Part shown: in pieces, positions 13,754 to 19,979 of the stretch
Position numbering within the stretch: position 1 is the first letter of the stretch
Layout: every line of letters begins with the position of its first letter
Assembly (NCBI GenBank): GCA_023416965.1
Contig: JAEZGJ010000015.1
Coordinates: 1-19,979, forward strand
Origin: Pseudomonadota bacterium
Lineage (GTDB): Bacteria > Pseudomonadota > Alphaproteobacteria > Rhizobiales > Phreatobacteraceae
Reading direction: 5' to 3'
DNA length: 19,979 nucleotides
Translations under genes and position numbers: made by a program
The notes under the pieces: generated by a model
Databases searched by the model: none
What the model was told of the DNA's origin: nothing
The model's input: the letters and a program-made list of their open reading frames with translations, nothing else

Positions 13754-15274
13754 TCAGCGGCGGCCGAGTCCGCCGAGCACCCCGCGCATGATGGCCCGGC
13801 CGATCTGCGTGCCGACGCTGCGAGCAAGCGAACTGGAAGCGTTCTTGATGATGATCTCGGTGGTGGACATCGGCGCCCGCCCGCGGCCCTTGCCGGTTGG
13901 CGTAGAGCCGCCGCCGAGGATGGAGCCGAGAAGGCCGCCGAGCCCGCCGCTGTCGGCCTGCTGGGCCTGTTCGGCCTCCTCCACCTTCTGGCGCGCCCGC
14001 TTCTGCAGAAGCTCGTAGGCCGACTCGGTGTCGATGGTCTCGTCATATTTGCCGCGGAAGGGGCTCTTCGCCATGATCTGGCGCCGCTCCTGCTCGGAGA
14101 CGGGCCCGATGCGCGCCAGCGGCGGCGAGATGAGCGTGCGCTCGACGATGGAGGGCACGCCGTTGCCTTCGAGGGTGGAGACCAGCGCCTCGCCCTTGCC
14201 GAGCTGGGTGATGACCTCCTCGGTGTTCAGATTGGGGTTCTGGCGGAAGGTGGTGGCCGCAGCCTTGACCGCCCGCTGGTCGCGCGGCGTGAAGGCGCGG
14301 AGCGCATGCTGCACGCGATTGCCGAGCTGGGCGAGGACCGTCTCCGGCACGTCGAGCGGGTTCTGCGTGACGAAATAGACGCCGACGCCCTTGGAGCGGA
14401 TGAGGCGCACGACCTGCTCGATCTTCTCGACCAGCGCCTTGGGTGCGTCCTTGAAAAGGAGATGGGCCTCGTCGAAGAAGAAGACCAGCTTCGGCTTGTC
14501 GACGTCGCCGACCTCGGGCAGTTCCTCGAACAGTTCGGACAGGAGCCAGAGCAGGAAGGTGGCGTAGAGCTGCGGGCTCGCCATCAGCTTGTCGGCCGCG
14601 AGCAGGTTGATGTGGCCGCGCCCTTCCCTGTCGGTGCGCATCAGGTCCTTCAGGGCGAGCGCCGGCTCGCCGAAGAACTTCGAGCCACCCTGGTTCTCCA
14701 GCGTCAGAAGCTGGCGCTGGATGGCGCCGACCGAGGCGGCCGACACGTTGCCATAGGCGGCGCGCAGCTCGTTCTGCAACTCCTTGTTCGAACCGAGCTC
14801 CTGCAGCATGGCGCGCAGGTCCTTCAGGTCGAGCAGGGCGAGGCCGTGGTTGTCGGCATAGTGGAAGAGGATGTTGATGACGCCTTCCTGGGTCTCGTTG
14901 AGATCCATCAGGCGGGAGAGGAGGAGCGGCCCCATCTCCGCCACGGTGGCGCGGATCGGATGGCCCTGCTCGCCGAAGAGGTCCCAGAAGACGACCGGGA
15001 ACTGGTCCGCATGCCAGTCGAGGCCGACGGTCCTGGCGCGTTCGAGGATGAAGGGCTTCTCCTCGCCCATGGCGGCGACGCCGGAGAGGTCGCCCTTGAT
15101 ATCGGCAGCGAAGACCGGCACGCCGGCCGCCGAGAAGCCCTCGGCGAGGACCTGGAGCGACACGGTCTTGCCAGTGCCGGTGGCGCCCGTGATCAGGCCG
15201 TGCCGGTTGCCGAACCTCAGCGCCAGCCATTCCTGCTTGGTGCTCTTGCCGAGAAGGAGGGCGTCGTCGGCCAT
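13754..15274 (-). CDS. HerA-like / DUF853 ATPase (YjgR type)
   Basis: 506 residues. DUF853 (helicase HerA-like) family, related to the HerA-FtsK class of DNA-pumping ATPases. Walker A is G-A-T-G-T-G-K-T (30-37) right after a short N-terminal strand; Walker B is L-V-F-F-F-D-E-A-H (about 265-273); the sensor region F-V-T-Q-N-P follows, then an arginine-rich stretch. The C terminus has a coiled, Gln/Glu-rich piece, a Gly-rich linker and a basic end. The family lacks an established cellular role; DNA binding or translocation is assumed from homology. No NurA nuclease partner is nearby, unlike archaeal HerA systems. First gene of a minus-strand run (gap 171 bp to the next gene). The start has AGGA upstream. 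Confidence 0.93.
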   Translation of the reverse strand: MADDALLLGKSTKQEWLALRFGNRHGLITGATGTGKTVSLQVLAEGFSAAGVPVFAADIKGDLSGVAAMGEEKPFILERARTVGLDWHADQFPVVFWDLFGEQGHPIRATVAEMGPLLLSRLMDLNETQEGVINILFHYADNHGLALLDLKDLRAMLQELGSNKELQNELRAAYGNVSAASVGAIQRQLLTLENQGGSKFFGEPALALKDLMRTDREGRGHINLLAADKLMASPQLYATFLLWLLSELFEELPEVGDVDKPKLVFFFDEAHLLFKDAPKALVEKIEQVVRLIRSKGVGVYFVTQNPLDVPETVLAQLGNRVQHALRAFTPRDQRAVKAAATTFRQNPNLNTEEVITQLGKGEALVSTLEGNGVPSIVERTLISPPLARIGPVSEQERRQIMAKSPFRGKYDETIDTESAYELLQKRARQKVEEAEQAQQADSGGLGGLLGSILGGGSTPTGKGRGRAPMSTTEIIIKNASSSLARSVGTQIGRAIMRGVLGGLGRR

Positions 15275-15374
15275 GATCTGATCCTGAAGCTGCAGCGCTG
15301 CGGTCCGTCCGTTCTAGCAACGGCGCCGGGCGCTCGCCAAGCGCGATGGAGGGCCGCGCTCACCCGGCGGCATG

Positions 15375-15388
15375 TTGACGTGGATCAA
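15375..15388 (+). promoter_or_regulatory. FNR/FixK/Crp-type binding site
   Basis: TTGACGTGGATCAA matches the FNR/FixK consensus TTGAT-N4-ATCAA at nine of the ten fixed positions. Its centre lies 65 bases before the ATG of the microprotein gene; activation at -41.5 would put the transcript start near 15423 and leave a leader of about 24 bases, a very plausible arrangement. It could also affect the divergent HerA-like gene. Confidence 0.65.
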
Positions 15389-15446
15389 GGCTGGTAGGGC
15401 CCCGGCGCGGGCAATCTCCCGCCAACATTCCGGAGGGGGTTCTGCA

Positions 15447-15569
15447 ATGACGGAAACGCTGTTCCTCGGGCTCGTCCTGGTCGTGTTCTGCGGCTTCGGC
15501 GCCATGCTCGCCTGGGTCGACTATTCGGGCAAGGACCTGCGCCCGCCGGTTCCCGGCCCGGGCGAGTAA
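15447..15569 (+). CDS. 40-residue single-pass membrane microprotein
   Basis: M-T-E-T, then a hydrophobic stretch of about 20 residues (5-24, L-F-L-G-L-V-L-V-V-F-C-G-F-G-A-M-L-A-W), then a short polar tail ending P-P-V-P-G-P-G-E. One transmembrane segment in the inner membrane is expected. GGAGG lies about 10 bases upstream of the ATG. The size and shape recall the small subunits of respiratory oxidases (CydX, CcoQ), but I see no specific sequence match and no oxidase genes adjacent. The FNR/FixK-type site 59 bases upstream points to induction at low oxygen. It is followed by a GC hairpin. An upstream in-frame ATG at 15372 overlaps the FNR-type site and is rejected. Confidence 0.75.
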   Translation: MTETLFLGLVLVVFCGFGAMLAWVDYSGKDLRPPVPGPGE

Positions 15570-15589
15570 GGCGCCGCAGCCGCGGCGCC
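15570..15589. terminator. Bidirectional hairpin between microprotein and amidase
   Basis: GGCGCCGC-AGCC-GCGGCGCC, an 8-bp perfect stem right after the microprotein stop and 17 bases from the convergent amidase stop. The + side is followed by CTTCCC rather than a T run, so strength is uncertain. Confidence 0.6.
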
Positions 15590-15606
15590 CTTCCCGATCG
15601 CGCGAC

Positions 15607-17031
15607 TCAACCGCGCGCCCAGAGTTCGCCGACGATGGTGCCTGCCTTCTTCTCGATGGCCGCGGCGGCATCGAGACAGACGTCCTCGCGATAACGCGAG
15701 GTGATGAGCTGCACGCCGATGGGTTTGCCGTCGACGAGGCCGACCGGCACGACGGCGGCCGGCAGGCCCAGCACGTTGATCGCCGACATGAAGCGCAGGT
15801 CGTTCCAGAACAGTTCGCGGGCGCGCTCCGGGCTCTCGAGGTCGGCGTTGTAGGATGGCGTCTGCCGCACCGAGAGCGGCGTCAGGATCACCGGGTGCTC
15901 CTCCAGGAACATCAGCCATTCGCGCAGCACCCGCGAGCGGCGGGCGATGGCCTTCATGTAGCCCTCGCGGTCGAGCACGGTACTCGTCCCCTTCATCGCC
16001 TCGATGGCCTTGATGAAGTCGGGGCTGCCGTGCTGGCGCATGGTCGGCTCCTGCAGCACCGTCAGCTCGGTGAAGATGAGGTCCGACCAGAGCTTCCAGG
16101 TGCCGTCGAGATCGGGCAGCTCGACCTCGTTCACGTCGTAGCCGGAATCGGCGAGGTGGTCGGCCGCCTTGCGGACCAGCGAGATGACTTTCGTATCGGT
16201 CTTCATGTCGCGCGGGATCCTGGCGACGGCGACCTTGACCGGCCCCTTCAGCTTCGGACCCTTCAGCGGCGCCGGCACCCACCAGGGATCGCGCGGATCG
16301 CGCATGGCCATGACCTCGAGGCCGAGGCGCACGTCTGCGACCGAGCGGGCGATCGGCCCTTGCGCCGACATGAACTGGGCCATGAGCGGACGCTCGTCGC
16401 CGTTCATCTGGGTGGGGTTGAAGGCGGGGATTCGCCCCTGCGTCGGCTTGATGGTGGCGACGCCGTTGCAGAAGGCCGGCCAGCGCAGCGAGCCGCCGAT
16501 GTCGTTGCCGTGGGCGATGGCGCCGATGCCGGCGGCGACCGCCGAGCCTGCTCCGCCCGAGGAGCCGCCGCAGGTGATGGCGGGGTCCCAGGGGTTCAGG
16601 GTGAGGCCGTGCAGCGGGTTCTCGGTGAAGCCGCGCATGGAGAATTCGGGCGTGTTGGTGAGGCCGACGATGACCGCGCCGGCCTTGCGTAGGTTGGCGG
16701 TGACGGCGGAATCGTCGGGGGCGATGTTGTCCTTGAAGGCGACGACGCCGTTGGAATTGGCCTGGCCCTTGACGTCGAGATTGATCTTGATGGTGACGGG
16801 AACGCCGTGCAGCGGCCCCACGGCCTCACCCTTGGCCAGCGCCTTGTCGGCGGCCCTGGCGGCCTTCAGCGCGTCCTTCGACAGGTCGACGACGACGGCG
16901 TTGAGCTTCGGGTTCACCGCCTTCATGCGGTCGATGCTCGCCTTGACCACCTCTTCGGAGGAGACCTTGCCGGACTTGATCGCCCTCGCGGTCTCGACCG
17001 CCCCCCACTGCCAGACCGGTGCCTTCGCCAC
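15607..17031 (-). CDS. Amidase-signature family hydrolase
   Basis: 474 residues of the amidase signature family, which hydrolyses carboxamides. The Ser-cisSer-Lys triad is Lys82 (V-T-I-K-I-N), Ser157 (C-G-G-S-S-G-G) and Ser181 (D-I-G-G-S-L-R-W-P-A); the spacings 75 and 24 are the same as in mammalian fatty acid amide hydrolase. Length is normal for the family. I start at the GTG at 17031 because GAGGGGG sits 9 bases upstream and the protein begins at once with the family helix; a longer frame to 17100 opens only with TTG. There are no gatB/gatC partners and no GatA-specific context, so a stand-alone amidase is more likely than a tRNA amidotransferase subunit. Substrate unknown. Confidence 0.92.
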   Translation of the reverse strand: MAKAPVWQWGAVETARAIKSGKVSSEEVVKASIDRMKAVNPKLNAVVVDLSKDALKAARAADKALAKGEAVGPLHGVPVTIKINLDVKGQANSNGVVAFKDNIAPDDSAVTANLRKAGAVIVGLTNTPEFSMRGFTENPLHGLTLNPWDPAITCGGSSGGAGSAVAAGIGAIAHGNDIGGSLRWPAFCNGVATIKPTQGRIPAFNPTQMNGDERPLMAQFMSAQGPIARSVADVRLGLEVMAMRDPRDPWWVPAPLKGPKLKGPVKVAVARIPRDMKTDTKVISLVRKAADHLADSGYDVNEVELPDLDGTWKLWSDLIFTELTVLQEPTMRQHGSPDFIKAIEAMKGTSTVLDREGYMKAIARRSRVLREWLMFLEEHPVILTPLSVRQTPSYNADLESPERARELFWNDLRFMSAINVLGLPAAVVPVGLVDGKPIGVQLITSRYREDVCLDAAAAIEKKAGTIVGELWARG

Positions 17032-17158
17032 TGTGTCGTCCCCCCTCGTGATGAGGGGCGGATGGTGCGCAAGGTTTGGCGGCGGGGGAAGTGCCGTCAA
17101 CGGGGGCGCGTCATGCGCCGGCCTGACCTCTCATCCGGCCTGTGGAGGAAAACCCTAG

Positions 17159-17225
17159 CCCCCTCACCCGGCCTGCGGCCGACCTCTCCCCGCCGGGGAG
17201 GGGTGAAGGAGAGCCCTGTGCTGCC
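17159..17225 (+). repeat. Type-A intergenic repeat, copy A2
   Basis: CCCCTCACCCGGCCTGCGGCC leading to a hairpin core at 17182-17204 (arms ACCTCTCCCC and GGGGAGGGGT). Shares its right end, GAGAGCCCTGTGCTGCC, with copy A4. Confidence 0.85.
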
Positions 17226-17289
17226 GGCACAAGGGACGCGCGAAGTCCGGACGTCTACCGGTTGATGTTCAAGCGCGACGGCCGAACCG

Positions 17290-17350
17290 CCTCACCTCTC
17301 CCCGGCGGGGAGAGGTCGCCGAGCGCGAGCGAGGCGGTTGAGGGGGGCCA
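17290..17350 (-). repeat. Type-A-related repeat, copy A3, inverted
   Basis: Core at 17294-17316 is a perfect 10-bp stem, ACCTCTCCCC-GGC-GGGGAGAGGT. The orientation is opposite to A2 and A4, judged from the outer sequence; the left arm of the other copies is replaced by a CGCTCGCGCTCGG-type arm. Confidence 0.65.
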
Positions 17351-17374
17351 AAGGGCCTGCCCTTTACACGGAAT

Positions 17375-17434
17375 GCCCCACCCGCACCCTCCCCTTCTCC
17401 CGATGGTCGAAGGAGAGGGGGACTACGACGTCGC
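17375..17434 (+). repeat. Type-B intergenic repeat, copy B2
   Basis: GCCCCACCCGCACCCTCCCC ... GGAGAGGGGGACTACGACGTCGC, close to B1 at both ends with a different middle. Confidence 0.8.
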
Positions 17435-17490
17435 TTCCCAACCTTGCCGTTTGTGCCTGGCTCGCCCGTTCAAGGCCTTGCGCAACGCCG

Positions 17491-17542
17491 TGGTCCCCCT
17501 CTCCGGGGAGCGCAGCGACACGGGGAGGGTGTGGGTGGGGCC
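17491..17542 (-). repeat. Type-B intergenic repeat, copy B3, inverted
   Basis: Reverse-complement copy of the type-B element: GTCCCCCTCTCC ... GGGGAGGGTGTGGGTGGGGC. It can pair with B2 over nearly its whole length, leaving a loop of about 70 bases. Confidence 0.8.
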
Positions 17543-17564
17543 ATTTTGTCGACGGAGCAGAAGC

Positions 17565-17630
17565 CCCCCTCACCCGGCCTGCGGCCGACCTCCCCCGCCG
17601 GGGAGAGGTGGAGGAGAGCCCTGTGCTGCC
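17565..17630 (+). repeat. Type-A intergenic repeat, copy A4
   Basis: Nearly the same as A2 from CCCCTCACCCGGCCTGCGG to GAGAGCCCTGTGCTGCC; core at 17588-17609. It ends 22 bases before the MeaB stop codon and might act in 3'-end formation of that transcript. Confidence 0.85.
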
Positions 17631-17652
17631 CCGCCCCTGAGGCGTCGGCGCC

Positions 17653-18636
17653 TCAGATCCCCAAGACCCCGGCGATCTCCTCCACCGCCACCATGGGCGC
17701 GAGGCGCCCGGCCGCGACCTCTGCCTCCAGCGCCGGCAGACGCGCCTTCAGCACGGGATCGCGCTTCAGCCGGTCGGCGACGCGCTCGTGCAGCAGGGTC
17801 CACATCCACCGGACGCCCTGGGCGCGGCGGCGGGCGGCGAAATCGCCGGAAGCCTCGGTCTTCGTCCGGAAGGCGGTGATCTGTTCCCACAGGGCGTCCA
17901 GACCCTGGTTGGCGAGGCCGGAGATCATCAGCACCGGCGGCGACCAGACGCGCGATTTCGGCGCCATGATGTGCAGGGCGGCGCGATATTCCGCCGCCGC
18001 GGCCTTGGCGCGCAGAGCCCCGTCGCCGTCGGCCTTGTTCACCGCGATGATGTCGGCGAGTTCCAGTATGCCCTTCTTGATGCCCTGCAGCTCGTCGCCG
18101 GCGCCGGGCAGCATGAGCACGAGGAAGAGGTCCGTCATGTCGGCGACCGCCGTTTCGGACTGGCCCACACCAACCGTCTCGACGAGGATCACGTCGAAGC
18201 CCGCGGCCTCGCAGAGCAGCATGGTCTCGCGGGTCTTGGCGGCGACGCCGCCGAGTGTGCCGGAGGAGGGCGAAGGCCTGACATAGGCGTTCTCGTCGTT
18301 GACGAGGCGGGCCATGCGGGTCTTGTCGCCGAGGATGGATCCCCCGGTGCGCGAGGAGGACGGATCGACCGCCAGCACGGCGACCCGGTGCCCGGCGGCG
18401 GTGAGGTTTGCCCCGAACGTGTCGATGGTGGTGGACTTGCCGGCGCCCGGCACGCCGGTGATGCCGATGCGGATCGACCTCCCCGTATGGGGCAGCAGAA
18501 GCTGGACGAGTTCACGCGCCACCGCCCGGTGCTCGGCTTTCGTCGATTCCACCAGCGTGATGGCGCGGGCGAGCACGGCGCGGTCACCGGCGCGGACGGC
18601 CTCGGCAAGCTCGGCGGGATCTGGAAGGGCACGCAT
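17653..18636 (-). CDS. meaB: MeaB/ArgK-type G3E GTPase, methylmalonyl-CoA mutase chaperone
   Basis: 327-residue P-loop GTPase. Family role: MeaB protects and reloads adenosylcobalamin-dependent methylmalonyl-CoA mutase using GTP. Visible motifs: G1 loop G-V-P-G-A-G-K-S-T (61-69), V-D-P-S-S-S-R-T-G-G-S-I-L-G-D-K-T-R-M (90-108), V-E-T-V-G-V-G-Q-S-E (the G3/switch region) and N-K-A-D-G-D for guanine recognition. The C-terminal helices (A-R-R-R-A-Q-G-V-R-W-M-W) are the family's dimerisation arm. No mutase or epimerase gene is nearby, so it is separated from its partner. No obvious Shine-Dalgarno precedes the ATG at 18636; a later start is not supported because conserved sequence begins early. Divergent from the hydrolase gene, and its 3' side is a repeat cluster. 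Confidence 0.96.
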   Translation of the reverse strand: MRALPDPAELAEAVRAGDRAVLARAITLVESTKAEHRAVARELVQLLLPHTGRSIRIGITGVPGAGKSTTIDTFGANLTAAGHRVAVLAVDPSSSRTGGSILGDKTRMARLVNDENAYVRPSPSSGTLGGVAAKTRETMLLCEAAGFDVILVETVGVGQSETAVADMTDLFLVLMLPGAGDELQGIKKGILELADIIAVNKADGDGALRAKAAAAEYRAALHIMAPKSRVWSPPVLMISGLANQGLDALWEQITAFRTKTEASGDFAARRRAQGVRWMWTLLHERVADRLKRDPVLKARLPALEAEVAAGRLAPMVAVEEIAGVLGI

Positions 18637-18792
18637 GGGGGCGTGGTATCAAAGCCACGCTCCGGAGGCGAGCGATTCGGATGGGGCCGGTGCCTCCCTC
18701 CCGCCCCATTGCGGCCATGCCCGCCCGTTAGGCGGCAGGACCCAGGGGGCCCTGCCCCGCCTGTCACCGCCCTGCCCAGAGTTCCGCACCGC

Positions 18793-19979
18793 ATGCCCGA
18801 GCCGTCGACCGCCCCCGTCGCCGCCCCCTTCCCCGTCCTGCGCCTCGCCGCCGTGGCCCTCGCGGCGCTGACGCTCGGCGGCTGTTTCGGCACGGGACTG
18901 TCGACGGTGACCGGCTCGATCGGCGCGCTCACCGCCCCCGCGGCGACGCCCACCGCAACCCCGGTCTTCGTCGCCTCCACCCGCCCCGCCTTCGCCGGCG
19001 ACCGGCTGGGTGCGCCCTCGGCCGAGCGGGCGCGCTTCTACCGGCAGGTGGTGACCATGCCGCCGGGTCGCGCCACCGGCACCATCCCGCGCCCGCAGAT
19101 CACGCCGGAGAGCCCCAGCCGCCACGCCATGCTGGCTGACCGCGAGGCACTGACTCCGGACGCCTTCCGCCGGCAGCTGGGGGAGGCGGTGAACGCCAAG
19201 CCCTATGACGGGCGCGACGTGCTGGTCTATGTGCACGGCTTCAACACCGACTACGACGAGGCCGCGTTCCGCATCGTGCAGGTGGCCGCCGACGGCGGCT
19301 TCCGCGGCACCCACGTGCTCTTCACCTGGCCGAGCTACCGCCGCGTGCTGGCCTATGGCGGCGACCGCGAGGTCGCCACCGCCTCGCGCGACGCGCTGGA
19401 CAGGCTGCTCACCGATATCGGCCGCACGCCCGGCGTCGGGCGCGTCCACATCCTCGCCCATTCCATGGGCGCGTTCCTGACCATGGAGGCGCTGCGGCAG
19501 GTGTCGATCGCCGGCAACGGCGATCTCGGCGGCCGGCTGGGCGAGGTGATCCTGGCGGCGCCCGACCTCGACGTCGAGGTCTTCCGCCAGCAGATGGCGC
19601 GCATTTCCCGACCCTCGCGCGTCTCGCTGTTCGTGCAGTCCGACGACCGGGCGCTCGCCGTCTCCTCCACCGTCGCCTGGGATCGTCAGCGCGTCGGCGC
19701 GCTCGACGTGCGCAATCCCGAGCACCGCCGTATCATCTCCGGGCTCGGCGTGCGCGTCTTCACCATGAGCGCCACGGGCTGGACCGACCTGATCCGTCAC
19801 GGCACCTTCGCCGAGGCGCCGGAGATCGTCCGCCTGATCGGCGGCAAGATCAGCCAGCCGCCGGTGATCGAGGATTCACTGCCGCGTGTGGCGGAGGCCC
19901 CGCCGCTTCCCTCCGAGCTGCAGCCACCCCAGGAGCAGCGGCCGATGGCGGGCCAGCCGGAAAGTGCCCGGGCCGTGAC
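18793..19979 (+). CDS. DUF900-type alpha/beta hydrolase lipoprotein (partial, open at right edge)
   Basis: The frame is open from the ATG at 18793 to the window edge (395 codons, no stop seen). The N terminus has a hydrophobic stretch ending L-T-L-G-G-C with Cys31, a lipobox, so a lipid-anchored envelope protein is likely. A Pro/Thr/Ala-rich linker follows. The catalytic domain shows Y-V-H-G-F-N-T (147-153; the oxyanion-hole His-Gly) and A-H-S-M-G with nucleophile Ser224, as in DUF900 alpha/beta hydrolases; L-A-A-P-D-L-D-V supplies the likely Asp. From about residue 355 it becomes Pro/Glu-rich. The family often sits in the envelope with unknown esterase-like roles. No strong ribosome site is visible. 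Divergent from meaB across 156 bp, which contains a GC hairpin at 18734-18756 but no other feature. Confidence 0.88.
   Translation, partial: MPEPSTAPVAAPFPVLRLAAVALAALTLGGCFGTGLSTVTGSIGALTAPAATPTATPVFVASTRPAFAGDRLGAPSAERARFYRQVVTMPPGRATGTIPRPQITPESPSRHAMLADREALTPDAFRRQLGEAVNAKPYDGRDVLVYVHGFNTDYDEAAFRIVQVAADGGFRGTHVLFTWPSYRRVLAYGGDREVATASRDALDRLLTDIGRTPGVGRVHILAHSMGAFLTMEALRQVSIAGNGDLGGRLGEVILAAPDLDVEVFRQQMARISRPSRVSLFVQSDDRALAVSSTVAWDRQRVGALDVRNPEHRRIISGLGVRVFTMSATGWTDLIRHGTFAEAPEIVRLIGGKISQPPVIEDSLPRVAEAPPLPSELQPPQEQRPMAGQPESARAV

Larger units (their letters stand above)
17032..17652. other. Repeat-filled intergenic region
   Basis: 621 bp between the amidase start and the MeaB stop, both on the minus strand, with no gene I can support. 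Most of it is built of type-A and type-B palindromic elements. Open frames here mirror the repeats and are not credible genes. Confidence 0.75.

Noticed and set aside
15607..17031. GatA subunit of the tRNA amidotransferase
   Set aside because: Triad fits all amidase-signature enzymes, but gatB and gatC are absent and the sequence lacks the GatA-specific stretches I would expect.
17142..17879. Open frames in the repeat cluster near 17.2-17.6 kb
   Set aside because: They are built from the palindromic repeats, giving P-H-P-H-P-P-type translations seen wherever such elements occur, and continue antisense to meaB.

Overview
The window is high-GC DNA with a strong bias to G/C at third codon positions. 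It looks like the chromosome of an alphaproteobacterium, most likely Hyphomicrobiales (Rhizobiales). The reasons are a Ros/MucR regulator, a DnaA-domain-IV-like protein coupled to a DUF6456 protein, a DUF1194 periplasmic protein, an FNR/FixK-type box and RIME-like intergenic palindromes. The genus cannot be fixed from the sequence alone. I see no rRNA, tRNA, CRISPR array, prophage or transposase, so this reads as ordinary chromosome rather than an island.

Layout: 1-4.9 kb holds a SufE-like sulfur acceptor (+), an L-2-haloacid dehalogenase-type HAD (-), a fold-type IV PLP aminotransferase (+), a long Pro/Ala/Glu-rich membrane-anchored protein (-) and an Fe-type superoxide dismutase (+) with a clear terminator. 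4.9-9.75 kb holds a repeat-bearing gap, a DUF1194 VWA-like protein (-), an MFS transporter (+), an oligopeptidase B (-) and a 425-bp gene-poor leader. 9.75-11.67 kb is a regulatory block: mucR (+), a previously easy-to-miss basic protein on the minus strand whose tail runs under the mucR 3' end, then a DnaA-domain-IV-like HTH protein and a DUF6456 protein joined by an ATGA overlap. 11.6-15.3 kb is a minus-strand run: HerA/DUF853-type ATPase, a pseudo-receiver-like protein and an M20 dipeptidase. 15.4-17.0 kb has a 40-residue membrane microprotein behind an FNR/FixK-type site, then an amidase (-). 17.03-17.65 kb is a cluster of intergenic palindromic repeats. 17.65-20 kb has MeaB (-) and a DUF900-type alpha/beta hydrolase lipoprotein (+) that runs off the right edge.

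Most genes look like single-gene or two-gene units, with many tightly packed or overlapping convergent 3' ends. The items most worth following are the microprotein under a near-perfect FNR/FixK box, the DnaA-IV-like/DUF6456 pair with altered DNA-contact residues, the MucR with a missing zinc-ligand histidine, and the minus-strand gene facing mucR. No single new multi-gene system is evident; I regard the 9.75-11.67 kb regulatory block as the best candidate for undescribed biology.
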